A stretch of DNA of 64,000 bases from Sycobia sp. Sy_11 (lineage: Eukaryota > Arthropoda > Insecta > Hymenoptera > Epichrysomallidae): contig JACCIC010000004.1 in assembly GCA_018907035.1 (NCBI GenBank), positions 5,000,001-5,064,000 of the forward strand, read 5' to 3'. Under the pieces are notes generated by a model, which saw nothing but the letters and a program-made list of their open reading frames with translations, searched no databases and was not told where the DNA came from. Shown one piece after another: positions 37,831 to 50,475 of the stretch. Positions within the stretch are counted from its first letter, which is position 1, and each line of letters opens with the position of its first letter. Both the position numbers and the translations under genes were made by a program.

Positions 37831-40060
37831 GTACGGAACGAAGAGTATTAGTAATTACTTAATTTTTTTATTAATTAATAATACAAAAAGATATTCATTT
37901 ATTTTGTTCATAACAGATATTACAGGTATGTCATATTTGTAATTATCAATTACTGATTTTCAAGTACTTATTTCCTAGCTACAACTGAAGCACATTTAGC
38001 ATTAAACTTGTATTTAAATAAAGCTTATCTATATATATGCAATAGAGAAATCATTGAATGACTTCTTTTGAACTGTTTGCAATGAATGTTTCTTGTTTCA
38101 TTCGATTTATTCCGGGTACTTTCGCGAAGAGTATCCCAGATGCGAGTTTCTTCTTCCGCTTTCTACATCGATTCGATCTCTCATCGCCGACAGACGGGAT
38201 AATCCGTCGAGAGGAGCGAAGAAGATCTTCACCGCTCCATTCTAACCTTTGCACTATAAACAACTTTTCCGCCCGTAACTCTTTTCTTTTCAACGATGAA
38301 CTCCAGGCTGATATCACCAGGATTAACGATAAGGAGTTCTTTATTATCAATAGCTTATTGAAATAATTGATTTATGACCGTAATGATATAGGCCTGCGGG
38401 CATTGCATGCCCTATCATCCAGGACGAGTCAGGAGTACAATTAGAATTCTTCGATAATGATTTTAACGTTCTGATGATAGTGATGGTTAGAGAAACCTTT
38501 TTTGGGTCAAATAGCACGGATCAAACAATTATGTAATTTCTATACGGAATTTACATGAGCGGCTTGATGAGGTGCTCTTATTTACTGACATATAACGTAT
38601 ATGTTTATTCTTCATTGGTTATGATATATTCTGTATAGTCTACCTATTACTATTGCTAAGAGCCCATTATACAGTTCCTCAGACAAGACAGCAGACGATT
38701 TATCCAATATCGGAAGAGATATCGCGAAAAAGTTGTACATTTTTCAGCAGCTCGAGTTCCTCCACCTCGAGCTCTAGTCAAATTTTCATAGGTACGTTAT
38801 ACGTGTACTCTTAGCCGCAGAAGATCGCTATATATCCTGGTAAAGTCAAAACGCTAAAATGCAAATCCAACTATACCTATACTATATATCTTCATCAGAC
38901 CAGTTTTTCTATTCCGCGAGTGTATGGGAATGAATTTGAATATAAAAGACCATCAAACATCTGTCTGTTCGTTATGGATTGCATATACTTGGCACCCCTT
39001 TTAATTCAAAAGATTTGATAAAAAGTCTTTGATCTAGTTTAGTGGAAGTATCATTTATCTAGTAAACGATCATACACTTTATTCGCAGAACTCACTCTAT
39101 TTCATTTGATTTCCTTATAAAAATAAATCAAGGTTTATCCCATCTTTATCTTTTCTTTCTCAATTCCGAATTAAAATTGCTCTCTATTTGAACGAATTTT
39201 TATTTTATCTACTCGTCACATTCGAATTATTGAAATTCTTCTGTAGTCATATGACAATTATTTATTCTAGAATATTGAGTTCATTTATCAAAACGATTAA
39301 ATCTATGTAACATGCTCAAGCGTAATATAGCGCTAAAGAGTTTATAAAGCATTTCTATTTTAAAATATGAATATTTTAAGACTTTGTAATCTGAGACTTT
39401 TATACGAGAGGAATTTGCATGGTAAGTAGATACCGTTGATAATTCTGGAATGTAGTTTACTTTTTATTAAATTATTTTGCATAAGCACACAGGCACAGTG
39501 ATTTTAGAGAACGCTTTAGAAGTTACACTAACTTAATAATCTGTTTGTAATTACATAATTAACTATTTGTAATTATATAATTGTTTATAAGCAGATATAA
39601 TTAAAATATCTACATTTGTAATCGTTTAAACGTAATGTGTGCCATTAAACAATTTTCAAAATAAAAAGAAAAAATTGAATAATCGTTAAATATTCTCGTA
39701 TAAAGACATACATTTATTTAGCTTCTGTTCCTTCCATTGGAAGCGTGAGCCGTAGATTCGAGAAACTCTAAGATGGACTTTATACCGGGGAAAAAATATA
39801 AAAGCCAGGATTTGGTTTAACGGTTATTCGTTTCCTGTACAATGGTTCTCCACGAGATGTAGGAGAATTTGTGCCGAGAGAAAGAAAGAAATTGATGGCA
39901 CTTCATATATCTCGTAAAAAAATAACCGGGTTAAAGGATTCGCAAAAATAATTAAATCTGCTAATACGTTGAAAGTGCATAATTTGATCGGGCGGACAAA
40001 TGTATATTCGGCATGAATTAAAGAACGAGTAACGGTTATATAAGTCACGAATTAATTTCC
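37831..40060. other. AT-rich DNA with a small mixed patch
   Basis: AT-rich; about 38090-38300 is more mixed, and both strands carry ~100-codon frames across the same segment, so neither is convincing. Another weak frame (39824-40048, -) has no motif. Nothing else recognised. Confidence 0.5.
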
Positions 40061-40360
40061 GCTTACTCACGCTATGGACTCTGACGAATGCTTTCTTAAA
40101 ATAATCCTCGAGCGCGAGAAGCGAAGTAATACGATAAAAGCTTCATTAGCCGAGCAACGAGTCGCGCAAGTTTCGCCTCTTATTATTTAGCATGCAGAGA
40201 TCTCTTGTATCTGCCGATCGACCAGGATCGGCCGAACTTCGCGAACAGCGCGATCCCCCTCCCCCTCCTGGTTCTATTAAAAAGCGAGTCCGTAAAAGCT
40301 GCATTAGCCCCTGTCTTTCATTATCGAAAGAGGTATATAAAAAGTCAAGCTAGAGAGTGA

Positions 40361-40386
40361 GAGAGAGAGGGAGAGAGAGAGAGAGA
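40361..40386. repeat. GA-rich microsatellite
   Basis: GAGAGAGAGGGAGAGAGAGAGAGA-type array of about 26 bp, with one GGG interruption, about 20 bp after a TATATAAAAA word. Confidence 0.85.
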
Positions 40387-41035
40387 ACGCGTAAAAACCT
40401 TTATAGCGGCACCGTTCGACTTGAATGGCTCCCTGTCCATAAAGTTCGGTTTGTCGGGCTTGGATTAAATCGAATATATATACTTTTCGTTCCTTTAACA
40501 GAACCCCCTTTACACAATCTCAACCCCCCCCCCCACCTTCCGGCAAGATTTTTTTCTCTCGGAATACGGCGGTATAATAAAAAGGGGGGAGGAGGCGGGC
40601 CTTAGCAAACTGCAGAAATCAGCGTTAATTGGGACTTTCTGCGGAAAAATCATGCCGATAAAACCGAACGACCGTCTCGTATACGTAGATATATACATAG
40701 GTATGCATGGAAAAACGACGGCAAACGAGAGCACAGTGGTAGGTGCCTCTGTCTCTCTCTCCATCTCTCTCTATCTCTCTTTCTGTATCTATTTCCCTCC
40801 CTCTCGTTCCTCCCTCGCGGAGTTAATAAAAGCCAAGTGCGACTGCGCGCGCGACATGTCGACAGATTGGAAAAAAGGGGGAAGAAACGAGAGAAAATGT
40901 GAAGGAAGGCAAGCGAAACCGACGACGCGACGACGGCGGCTCGGCAGTTAAACTGCGGCGGAGGTGGCGGCGCGGTCGCTCGAGCGGAGACGAGCGAGCG
41001 CGCGAAGCCAGAAATCCGGCACGGGCTTGGATGAT

Positions 41036-41054
41036 GGGGCGGGGTGGGGTGGGG
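41036..41054 (+). other. Strong G-quadruplex motif
   Basis: GGGGCGGGGTGGGGTGGGG: four runs of four G separated by single bases, the pattern known to give very stable parallel quadruplexes. Further GG and GGG runs continue to about 41070. It lies about 80 bp upstream of the TATA-like box. Confidence 0.85.
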
Positions 41055-41132
41055 AGGTGGTGGAGGGTGGAGACAACCGCAGGCTCCCCGTCCGCGAGGC
41101 GAAATAATCACGGGGGCTAAAATATGGGGAGG

Positions 41133-41167
41133 TATATATAGCGGAGCGGGCGTGCGGAAAATTAGTC
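41133..41167 (+). promoter_or_regulatory. Candidate TATA/initiator core promoter
   Basis: TATATATA starts at 41133. TTAGTC, one mismatch from the arthropod initiator TCAKTY, lies at 41162-41167, placing the initiator A (41164) 31 bp after the first T of the box, the usual TATA-to-start spacing. I see no downstream promoter element at the expected position. A pyrimidine tract ending TTTGTCAG about 70 bp further on resembles a splice acceptor. Base motifs this short arise by chance, so support is moderate at best. Confidence 0.35.
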
Positions 41168-41500
41168 GCGCATTGTTCTGGGGCCCGCCGGCGCGAACGG
41201 CATCGAGCTCGCGCTGACATTTTTCTTTCTCGTTTGTCAGCCCCTTCTGTCTCTCTCTCTCGCTCGCTCGCTTTTTCCCGTATTCCGTTCTTCTCTTCTC
41301 CTTTTTTCACCTGTCTCTTTTTCTGTTTTTTTTTTGGGGTCGAAGCGCAGCTGCGGCGGATTTTAATTTTTGCGCGTCGCTGCCCGCTGAAAGTCGAATT
41401 AATAAGGGATGCATCGGGATTATGGCAGGAGGGGCATTTTATGCGTATACGAGATTGTTTATTATTCATTGACGGTGAAGCCGTAATTTATTTGAATTAA

Positions 41501-42880
41501 TTGAATTGACGATAGCGGTTTCAGGAACTTCAAGTATTTCGATTGTATTTTTAGGACTGCATTAAAATAACGCGTTATTGCATATTTGTGGTAAGTGAAA
41601 CGGAATTGATTATTTCGATATAAGAATCACTTATTCAGTGGCTTCACGAATATTCGTGTATCATACCATTATTAGTTGTAATATAAATTTTTAGAATTCT
41701 TTAGGAAATTTAGTTAGGTTGGAATATATATGAAAGAGATGAAATTGCATCTAAATTTTGTACAATCATGAAGTAGATAAAAATTGATACTACGATAAAT
41801 ATTTTAGATTTTGAATTCGATGCATTTAGATTAACAAAATCTTGAAAAAAACTTACTCGTTAAATTGAGACAGATCCAAATTAAGAATCTGAACATTAGA
41901 CGATGGGTTTTTAAAGAAGGAAATAAAAAATAATAGCTGCCCTGCAAGGTTCAATTTCTTTCTGCTTACAATTTGCGTGTATTATATTAATAATTCTGAT
42001 GTTTAAATTTAGTAATTTTTTCTTAAAGTTCATCTGTATAGTAAATGTAACATTTTAAAATTTACGAATGGTATTCAAATGTAAATGTAAAATAGCTTGT
42101 ACTTTTTCACAAAAACTATTTCTTTTATCGATTAATATTATCAACGTCTCTCACATATTGGCCTATGAAGGACCACGAGTCCTTAGGCTCTAATAAATAA
42201 AATTCTAAATTCTAAAATATGCCTATCAGTTGTATAATAAATCATCGTTTAATGTAAATTATTGAATATATCTAAGAAAAATAGACCCTAATCCTCTATT
42301 AAATTGATAACTATTGTAAATAGTAGAGTTGGACCACAGTGGTTCTTAACGTAATTAATTGCATTGAAACAACGTACAATACCATAAAACTTTTATATAA
42401 AAAATACACATCAATGCAATAGTGTGCGGAAAAATATAATTATTATCACAGAAAATTCTTTTCCAGCGAATTCTATTTTATTTTTTATATGGTTGGAAAT
42501 CGAAAGTCTATTGCACAGCTTTTACCTTGGTATTTACATTCTGTAGTACAAACTTTGTCGCGAAGTGATAGTATTAATAAAAAAAAATATTAATGGATTC
42601 TGTGCGACGATACTGCATCAATTCCGATAGCTTTATTTCTAATTATATATTTACACATTCCCTCTTAAATATCAAGTTCTTGAATTATCGATAAGTCCGG
42701 TGTTAAAATCAGGCCTCGTTATAAATAGTCGATATATACACTCTATATAAAAAAGAATCTCATTGAAAAAAAACAACACTTCTCTCCCCGTTTATAAAAT
42801 TATCATCTGGATGCATCCTATATTGAATAGATAAACTGCTATATCGTACATTACATTTGGATTATCCGTGCGACTTCGGA
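41501..42880. other. AT-rich non-coding DNA
   Basis: AT-rich with T/A runs and no gene-like frame. Contains the stem-loop at 42.16 kb. Confidence 0.6.
42161..42202 (+). mobile_element. Possible 3' end of a LINE/SINE (stem-loop plus AATAAA)
   Basis: GCCT-ATG-AAGGAC, a CACGA loop, then GTCCTT-AGGC: ten base pairs with a three-base bulge on one side, followed closely by CTAATAAATAAA. A compact 3' stem-loop next to an A/T-rich tail is characteristic of several non-LTR retrotransposon 3' ends. No reverse-transcriptase remnant is visible upstream, so family assignment is not possible. Confidence 0.35.
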
Positions 42881-43040
42881 AAGTTAGATTCTGGCTACGT
42901 TCGTTATATAACTATATCGTATAAGCCGCTTGAACGCGAACGAGCCGTGTGCCTCCCGTACAGATTACCGCTCATAACGGAGGCGCGCGCGTATACACGC
43001 AGAAATTGCGCGTCAACGGAATTGATTATACGGAGCTGTA

Positions 43041-43063
43041 TATACATATGCATATACATATGC

Positions 43064-43104
<41 letters not shown>
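43041..43104. repeat. (CATATG/CATATA)n and (AT)n microsatellite
   Basis: Alternating CATATG and CATATA units (about 43045-43070) pass into about 17 TA units ending at 43104. Confidence 0.93.
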
Positions 43105-43107
<3 letters not shown>

Positions 43108-43560
43108 CGCAATGCGTCATCTTCAAACCTCAAATTAATCGTATACACACACGCATATACAAAGTGTCTACGTATTAATTGGCGCGCACGCGCGACCATC
43201 CCTCAGAACGTCAATTATAATCGCCATCGAATAACGGATGCAAAGTATGCATGCGCGAACGTAAAAATTAAATAACGACTCCCTCTTGATTGTAATTCGC
43301 AATATCTCGCCTTGCCACGCATATATATATGTAATGCTCAAGAGTTGGGCGACCTGCACCCAGACTCGTTGACGACGGCCGTAGCAGCGCGTCAGTTCGA
43401 TCGATGCGTCGCGCGCGCCGTGAAAATACGCGTTGTGCGGGAGGGCGGCAGAGAAGCAGGAGGGGTCAAGCGAGTTACTCGAGCTTTACAGCGCCCTTCC
43501 GCGGAATATTACATCGCCGCACATCAGAGGGACGACGCGGCTGGAAAGGAGAGGGAGAGG

Positions 43561-43563
<3 letters not shown>

Positions 43564-43602
<39 letters not shown>
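43564..43602. repeat. (GA)n microsatellite
   Basis: About 19 uninterrupted GA units in GC-rich island 10. Confidence 0.96.
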
Positions 43603-43606
<4 letters not shown>

Positions 43607-43753
43607 TCCCGCGGAATGCCATCGACCGCGCGCATATGCACCTGACCAGGGGGGAGTCGAGTGTAGCCAAAAAGCAGGGAGGGGTGCATGCAGACCTGTA
43701 TTCTCTCATGGACCGACGACCAATGGATGACCGACCGTTGCCCTGCGGGTACT

Positions 43754-43833
43754 TATATATACAGATAGAACGCAGCGTAACTGCGGCTCCGTCGACAGCG
43801 CGCGCGGGATACTGGAATGCGGAAGAGGTAAGC
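43754..43833 (+). promoter_or_regulatory. Speculative TATA box and downstream splice donor
   Basis: TATATATA at 43754-43761 is followed about 70 bp later by AGAG|GTAAGC (donor GT at 43828-43829), a near-consensus 5' splice site. No convincing initiator lies between them. Both motifs are common by chance, so this is only a lead. Confidence 0.15.
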
Positions 43834-45359
43834 CGAGGCGCGTAGCCCTCATGCCGTGACGCCACACGAAGTAGTATATATATATATAAACCGCCGATGC
43901 TCATGCGGTCCCCTTACACTATATATAATCGGGCGATATGGCTTTACTTCGCGCGGCGGCGCGGCAGTGGGCACGGAGGACATTTTTTGGTTGCTACAAT
44001 TTTTTGACTGTTGAACGTTCGAACGATTTGTTAGCGGCCCCGACGGGAATAATTCGTGAATATTTTACCAGGCCATCAGGCAGCTACTACATGGACACAT
44101 CAAAGATATAATAAACTAGTAAATGGGCGATCTTAAGGGAAAAATTAACCTCGCAACGAAATTGTGATGACGACTGGTCGCGAAGGCGATTTGGCGAAAA
44201 GGGTCGCAATTATTCGGCTGTTCCGTGATAAATCCAGAGAGGATTATTGAAATTTTTTCGATCTCTATTCGCAAGATGCCAGTATGCTAGAATTCTTAAA
44301 AGCTCTCTGTATTGACTTAACAAAAATTTCAATAATAATTTTTGAACTATTTTTAAAATAATTACCAATTAATTGGCACTGACAGCACTAATTGCAATTG
44401 CTTATTTATTTTTATGATATCTTATATCTTACATTACTTTACTAGCAAAAGGCAATACTTAAAATCTTGTCGTGTTATCGTAAGGGAAGAAGATAATAAA
44501 AACAAAATAAAAATATATACAGTTGAATAGGATAAAAATAATATATATATAACTAAATGTGTGAACCTTGGATTTAGTGCAATAATGTTATTAGTGACAT
44601 AGAAATTATTGTAATATAATCCTAGTTATATTTACATTTTAAAATTGCTTTTCATGTAATAAAGTCATAATAGTGCAATATTTGAACTTTTATTAGATAA
44701 AAGAATCTTCCGAACATGATTTTTTTTAATATGTGGTATATAATGGGGTTTTCATTTTGATTTAACATATAATTATTCGAATCTAAAAATTCCAATATAT
44801 TTATGTTACGATATCTATTATTTATAATTTCATTCATGTCGTTTTAATTAATATTGTCAGAATTAATCATTTGTGAATTTTTATTAATATTTAATTATCA
44901 AACATAATTAATTATAATTGTTATAATTAATATGGCAATCATTATAATTTCTGCTTGTTTGTATGGAGCTGTATTTTACTTATCCATCTTTTATTTTTAT
45001 CTGTACAATTTCTATATTTTTGAAGGCATAACTTTAATATTTTTCTCAAGAATTTTGAATTTTTTACCAAAGTTACTGCTCATGGTAAAACAAATCAGTC
45101 TGATAGGATTTTAATATAGAGCTTATTTATCTTACATATCCAATAATTTTTATTTTACATTATCGTATTGAGTAAAAGATGTTATGGAATTTTTTTCAGA
45201 TAGCAATAGTTTTTTTAATTTGGTATATACAAATTTCGAATTTATATTTAAATTATTATCCGTAATACTAATATCTAAAAAAATTCAGACCTAGAAAAAG
45301 TACGTTGTTGTGTAAACATAATTATAGTATTATATATGTAATTAATATGATCGTACCAT

Positions 45360-45415
45360 TTCACTAATTAACGACAGATGCTCACCTGCTGAGCTACCGA
45401 CGTCTCGCTTCTTTC
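45360..45415 (-). mobile_element. tRNA-like A-box fragment, possible SINE head
   Basis: On the minus strand GGTAGCTCAGCAGGTGAGCA contains a perfect A-box (TAGCTCAGCAGG, 45385-45396), as found in tRNA D-arms. No matching acceptor stem, anticodon arm or good B box follows, so it is not a working tRNA gene. A truncated tRNA-derived retroposon is the simplest reading. Confidence 0.35.
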
Positions 45416-46095
45416 CAACTTGTTCTCATATCGCCGATATGCTGACACTTCATTTTCGCGCCATGCGTGACACAAATAAAATATTAAATAATTATAATTT
45501 TTTTTCACTAATTCCGTTGCAAACATGTGGTATTAAATAACTGAAGATCTAAAATAGCGACAAACACTTATGAATTGCGGAAATGAAATAAGTGAATAAA
45601 TATTATTGAACGAGCAAATATTTTTATCACTCTAGTAGTCTTTGCAAAGTAATATAATTATAATTGTAATAATAAGTTCTTAATAGGGGAATCAAAGCAG
45701 CTGAAAACGTTCGACAAAGCAGCTACATACATTCGGTAAATTTAGTAGTGGAAGCAGTAAGACTTAGCTAACAATATTTTTAGCTAAACAAAATTCTTAG
45801 CTAAGAATAGCATACGTATCATTTTTATTCTTATTATTTTTATTTTTATCTTTAGAAATACTGAATATTATTCAATACGCCTCCATTTCTATGTGATCGC
45901 CATGGTTTTCCTCTTAAATCAAATTTACGCAAATAATCGCTTTCATATTCGTTATTTTACACCCCAAATTATAGAAATATTATCAAAATCAAGACTGCGA
46001 AGCACAGTTATATGTTCCATTAGCGTACGTCGAATATTGCCGCAGAATATAAATTACTGTTTTTTTTAAATACTTTACAAACTCCGTCGGAACGG

Positions 46096-46131
<36 letters not shown>
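46096..46131. repeat. (ATT)n microsatellite
   Basis: Twelve uninterrupted ATT units. Confidence 0.95.
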
Positions 46132-46611
46132 CAGATTAACTGCTACATATTATCCATATTATACAATAACTGCGTAATTATAAATATAGTAATAAAGTTA
46201 ACCTTAAACATTCAGAAGAAAAGAACGTTCGGGTATTGGTGCAGCGTTATCGCCATGTTACCGCAGCATGAAAATGAGAAAAAGCAAAATTGCAGCGGCT
46301 ACGTCGCCTCGTTGCCGCGTAGATGTTGTGTAAACAAAATTAGATAAAAGCATTGCGGAGGTTGGGTTAAAATTTCAGATGAATTTGAGGATGACGCGGC
46401 GGCGTTAGAATATACAAATACGTTTATGCGTAATTTCTTGTTGAAGCTCGTAAGTGTGATAAAATCACCACCGTGAAATTTCTTCATTAGAATGACTAGA
46501 ATGTAAAATGTTGAATAATCTCCGTAAATTTAAAAAAATGTAGATGAAACTTAAGTTTCAATCGGGAAGCTTCATTTTTACTATATAGTAAATGTATAAT
46601 ATGTATGTATC

Positions 46612-46627
46612 TATGTGTGTGTGTGTT

Positions 46628-46685
<58 letters not shown>
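46612..46685. repeat. (TG)n-(AT)n compound microsatellite
   Basis: A short TG run (about 46614-46625) leads into about 28 AT units (46630-46685). Confidence 0.95.
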
Positions 46686-46689
<4 letters not shown>

Positions 46690-47483
46690 GTTGATATGTA
46701 AAATAAAGAATTTGAAAGAATGGAAAAGGCATAGTCTCTTCTTTTGTCGACTTGCTTCATTCTACATTTTAGATATTATTAGATTAATAAGTTTTGACCG
46801 ATTATATAATATTTAAATTTTTATAGGGAATATAAAATCAAACATTCTCTTTATTTTTCTCTTACTCTTCTATCAGTAATGTAACTAAGAAATTATTCAT
46901 AATTTACATATTTATTTATAAAAGAAATAATATAATGTAATTTTTTCTAATGATATTTTTTAACATTATAGTAAATTTTAAACAGATTTTTCTTTAAAAC
47001 TTGTTAAGAAACAATGCAAATTATTTGCTCTAAGAAGCTTTATAGATTACGTGAAAGGTACACGGCACTTGTATATACCGCTCTCGTAAGTGGCAACAAA
47101 TCATCTCGTCTAGTACAGATGGCCATTGAAAACTTGATAATGACAACGTTGCATGGAAATGTGTTAAGCGACTGCGAAACATTTTATGTAAGGTAAGATA
47201 TATATATATTGTTTGTTAAAAATCAACCTGATGATAAATTACAAATGTAATTTCATTAATCTAATAATTACTATAATTATTAACATCTATGAATTTTTAT
47301 ATGAATTCGCATAAGTAAGTCGATAATATCTGGAGTGAACTTAAAGGTTGCCGCAATGTTGATATTATTTGTAACATCGCATACATTTATTTAATACCAA
47401 TGAATTATATATTTATTTTAACATAATTGACCTATTTCATACGGATGAATTTTTTTAAAAAAATGTTCCCATTTTAGTACTGA

Positions 47484-47485
<2 letters not shown>

Positions 47486-47522
<37 letters not shown>
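47486..47522. repeat. (CA)n microsatellite
   Basis: About 18 uninterrupted CA units. Confidence 0.96.
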
Positions 47523-47523
<1 letters not shown>

Positions 47524-49273
47524 TTTGTTAGAACTTGTTGTTAATGTTCTTCTTAATAAGGAATTGTATAACATTACAGAGATTTCATGGAGAATTGTTT
47601 GTAACTTCGCCAATTCACCATTGACAGAGGAATTATCACTATTTTATTGTTGTTGTTGTTGTTTTTATTTTAATTTACTTTGAGAGGCCGTGGTATTAAA
47701 GATTTATTTGCGATAAAGAAGATTAACTACGAAATTCTTCTGAATTTTAATTTTAATCCGCCCGCGTCGAAATTGCGATATTTCCGCCGACACTTAAAAT
47801 GCAGCTTTATCCAGCTGTCGACTTCTCTCTTTGTGCGCGTATTAAATATGATAATCCGACGATGTAAAGAGCTCGCAACGTGTCCATCTTTTTTTCCCTC
47901 GGCGCTCCATAATCTAATAGCGAAGATTATTTCACTTTGTGTCGGTCTACTTCAATTTCGCTTTTTTGCATTATTTTAATTTTGCTTGGAATTCCTGATG
48001 TGATTAGGGCGGATGTAATAGAAAAAAAAATTGTTGAGCAGGAAAGCTCATTGTGATCATTAAGCAGCGTGACAGGGTAAAATAGATTAAAAAACGAAAT
48101 AATGGAATAACAGATCAAAAATACTCGAAACAAAACGAAAATTATCTCGAGTAATGTTTAAATTAATTTTTTTACATTTCACCCCTTCATTCCCTTCATT
48201 ATTAAACTGCTTCTCTGTCATTTTCATGAATGTTAATATTAGATTGTTTAATTTAGGCAAAATATATATATATATATATATACGATATATCTTATTTTAT
48301 GCGATATAATAAACATATTTTAGTTGTCAAACAAAATATCGAATTTTATTTCTTTTTTAAAAAGAATTTTTTTGTAATTACAGTATTTACAAGAGAAAAT
48401 AAAGACAATTAAAAAACAAAGATAATAATATCTTCCGAGTCTGTTGGTAAAAATTTTGCCTGATTTTATTTATTAGAAAAATGCCCCAAGACAATAAGAA
48501 ACTTGCAACGATCTTTTATTAAAAAAAGTATATCGAAAGTTCAATGAGAAACTTTGCACGGGCACTTTTCACATTAAACCTGCTCATAAAACAATGTACC
48601 TTAAGATGTCTCTCTGACATATAATGTCGTAATAAGCGGGAACTTCGAATGGTTCTTTTTTCTTTTTTTTTATTTATGCGCCTTCATAAGAAGAAAAAAA
48701 TATAAATAAGTATATCAGCTTATATTGCTACGGATCAGGATACATCGAAAACCGTAATTTGAAACTCTCTGCTCGTCAAATGTATAATAACCACTTTACT
48801 GTGGGCTGGTGTTTCAATAATTATGATTAATTATTATATTAATAAATTGAAATCTCAGTACCAATATTCCATTGTTTTCTTTGTTTGGATTATTTCAATT
48901 ACAGTGAAAGACATGAATCCACATTTTTTGTTTCTTTAATTAATCGACATATGTAAAATACTCTTACCATATTTATGTTTATCAACGGCTTAATTATAAA
49001 ATCGAAATAATAATCAATGTGTAACGTGGGCCCATTTAAACGCGTGTAAAATTTATTTTTTGCAACAATAATAATTCTGACAATAATGGTAATTTACCTG
49101 AATTTGGTTGAACTTTATTTTAAAATTAATTAAACTACATAGAATATATATATTTAGAATTTAAAAAGCATCTATGCTCATAGAATTAATTTCCTCGAAG
49201 CACCTTAATTCTTGACCCACTTTGTTCCGAATGTTAGTGGAAAAAGACGAAGCAACCAGAGGTATGTAAATTC

Positions 49274-49292
49274 AAAAAAAAAAAAAAAAAAA
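49274..49292. repeat. Poly-A run
   Basis: Nineteen consecutive A. Nothing upstream looks like a processed gene copy, so I do not call a retropseudogene. Confidence 0.9.
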
Positions 49293-50475
49293 TTAGTTCA
49301 CGGGCGCCCTTTCAGATAAAAATAGGCCAGTCTTTTGTTTTAGCGGTCGAGCGCTGTTAAAGCCTATCTAAAATATAAGCTTGTTAAAAAATTCATGTTA
49401 TCGAGAAAGCCAGAAATACGTACTATCCAAAAAAATTTTGGGAGGATCTTTAGAAGACTTTGAAATTTATTTTATTTATTTACGTATACTCAGCCCCTTA
49501 TCTTGTTTATTTAAAATATAGTTAGAATTGAGAAAGATTTAAAATGAACGTTTTACTAACTCGTTATAGGATGAACATGACTAAATAGCACTCCGAGATC
49601 ACAATCAAACTTGATCCATCAATAAAAGAATAAATATATTAAAAACCGTAATTCTCTCGTAATCTACTTCTTGAGGATGGAAAGTACCATTTTCAGTCGA
49701 TCAGTAGCGTTTTTATTGATACATCGGTTGTTACATACAATACATATCCAAAAATTAAAGAATACTTTTCGTATATTGTGTACGCTGATCATATCATTAG
49801 AGTATGGACTATGCGAGCTATATTAAAATGCAATGAACGGAGAGAAGGTATTATCACGCAAAATTTGAAGACTCTGGGAAATATCGATTTCACCGAACGA
49901 GCGGCGATGTAACGGAAAAAATTCGCTCTCTGTAGCGCAACTTTTACGGCTGCTTGAATTTCGAGGATCAAATTCACCCGTGTGAAATGCGAACTCCGAA
50001 GTTTTAACATTGAAAATTCAGTGTATTTTATTGATGCTAAATGTGTATTATACTCGAATTATAACATTCAACCACTTATCGATATTTTTCAACGTGTTAT
50101 TTTTTTAATATACTGGCGTAAAGGTTCCGCAGACTTAAAATACTTTCTCAATCTTTTTTCAACTACATTTATTTATTTATATAGATGAAAAATAGTTGAT
50201 CGTAAGAGCCTGTAAATTCATATTGCAAAGAAAATAAAAAAAGAAAAAGCGTTGTATAAATTAATATATTCAATAAATGTTCAACATAATAAATTTTTTA
50301 TTATCCATTTTTGATTATATTATTTACGGCAAAATTATAATTGGTCATTAAAGGAATATATTTTTTACTTAATAGTCTTGAAATTTTTATGATCAGTTTG
50401 TTGCGTGAAAAAAATCTCTGAATAATACTAATGTTCTAATGGGACGTGTAAACTTATTTATCTGATTTTATCAAA

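Larger units (their letters stand above)
40061..41500. other. GC-rich island 9, the most promoter-like block
   Basis: About 1.4 kb of CpG-rich DNA with a GA array (about 40361-40386), an 11-base C run (40524-40534), a CT-rich run (about 40750-40805), a strong G-quadruplex motif and a TATA/initiator pair. Two minus-strand frames of 153 and 173 codons and several plus frames overlap; all are low complexity (R, S, P, H) without domains. I read the block as regulatory DNA or a 5' non-coding region rather than coding. Confidence 0.5.
42881..44280. other. GC-rich island 10
   Basis: CpG-rich block with an AT/CATATG array at its left, a GA array in the middle and several TATA-like words. A 177-codon frame (43312-43845, +) crosses the GA array; most of it is R/E/A-rich and overlapped by other frames on both strands, and it has no domain. 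It ends shortly after a splice-donor-like site, which makes a non-coding first exon imaginable but unproven. Confidence 0.45.
44281..50475. other. AT-rich non-coding DNA with several microsatellites
   Basis: The longest AT-rich run in the window. Slightly GC-richer sub-patches occur at about 46230-46480 and 47740-47900, each with short frames lacking motifs. No gene recognised. Transposon-related signal is limited to the tRNA-like head near 45.39 kb. Confidence 0.55.

Noticed and set aside
38051..38366. About 100-codon frames on both strands over the same segment
   Set aside because: Mirror-image frames with no motif; neither stands out as coding.
40948..41469. 173-codon minus-strand frame
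   Set aside because: Low-complexity R/K/E/S/P composition in a GC-rich block with competing frames; no homology recognised.
43312..43845. 177-codon open frame on the plus strand
   Set aside because: It runs through a GA array in CpG-rich DNA, overlaps frames on both strands and has no recognisable motif.
45360..45415. Possible functional tRNA gene
   Set aside because: Only the D-arm/A-box part is tRNA-like; no complementary acceptor stem, anticodon arm or good B box.
49274..49292. Processed pseudogene marked by a 19-base poly-A
   Set aside because: No coding similarity upstream and no target-site duplication seen.
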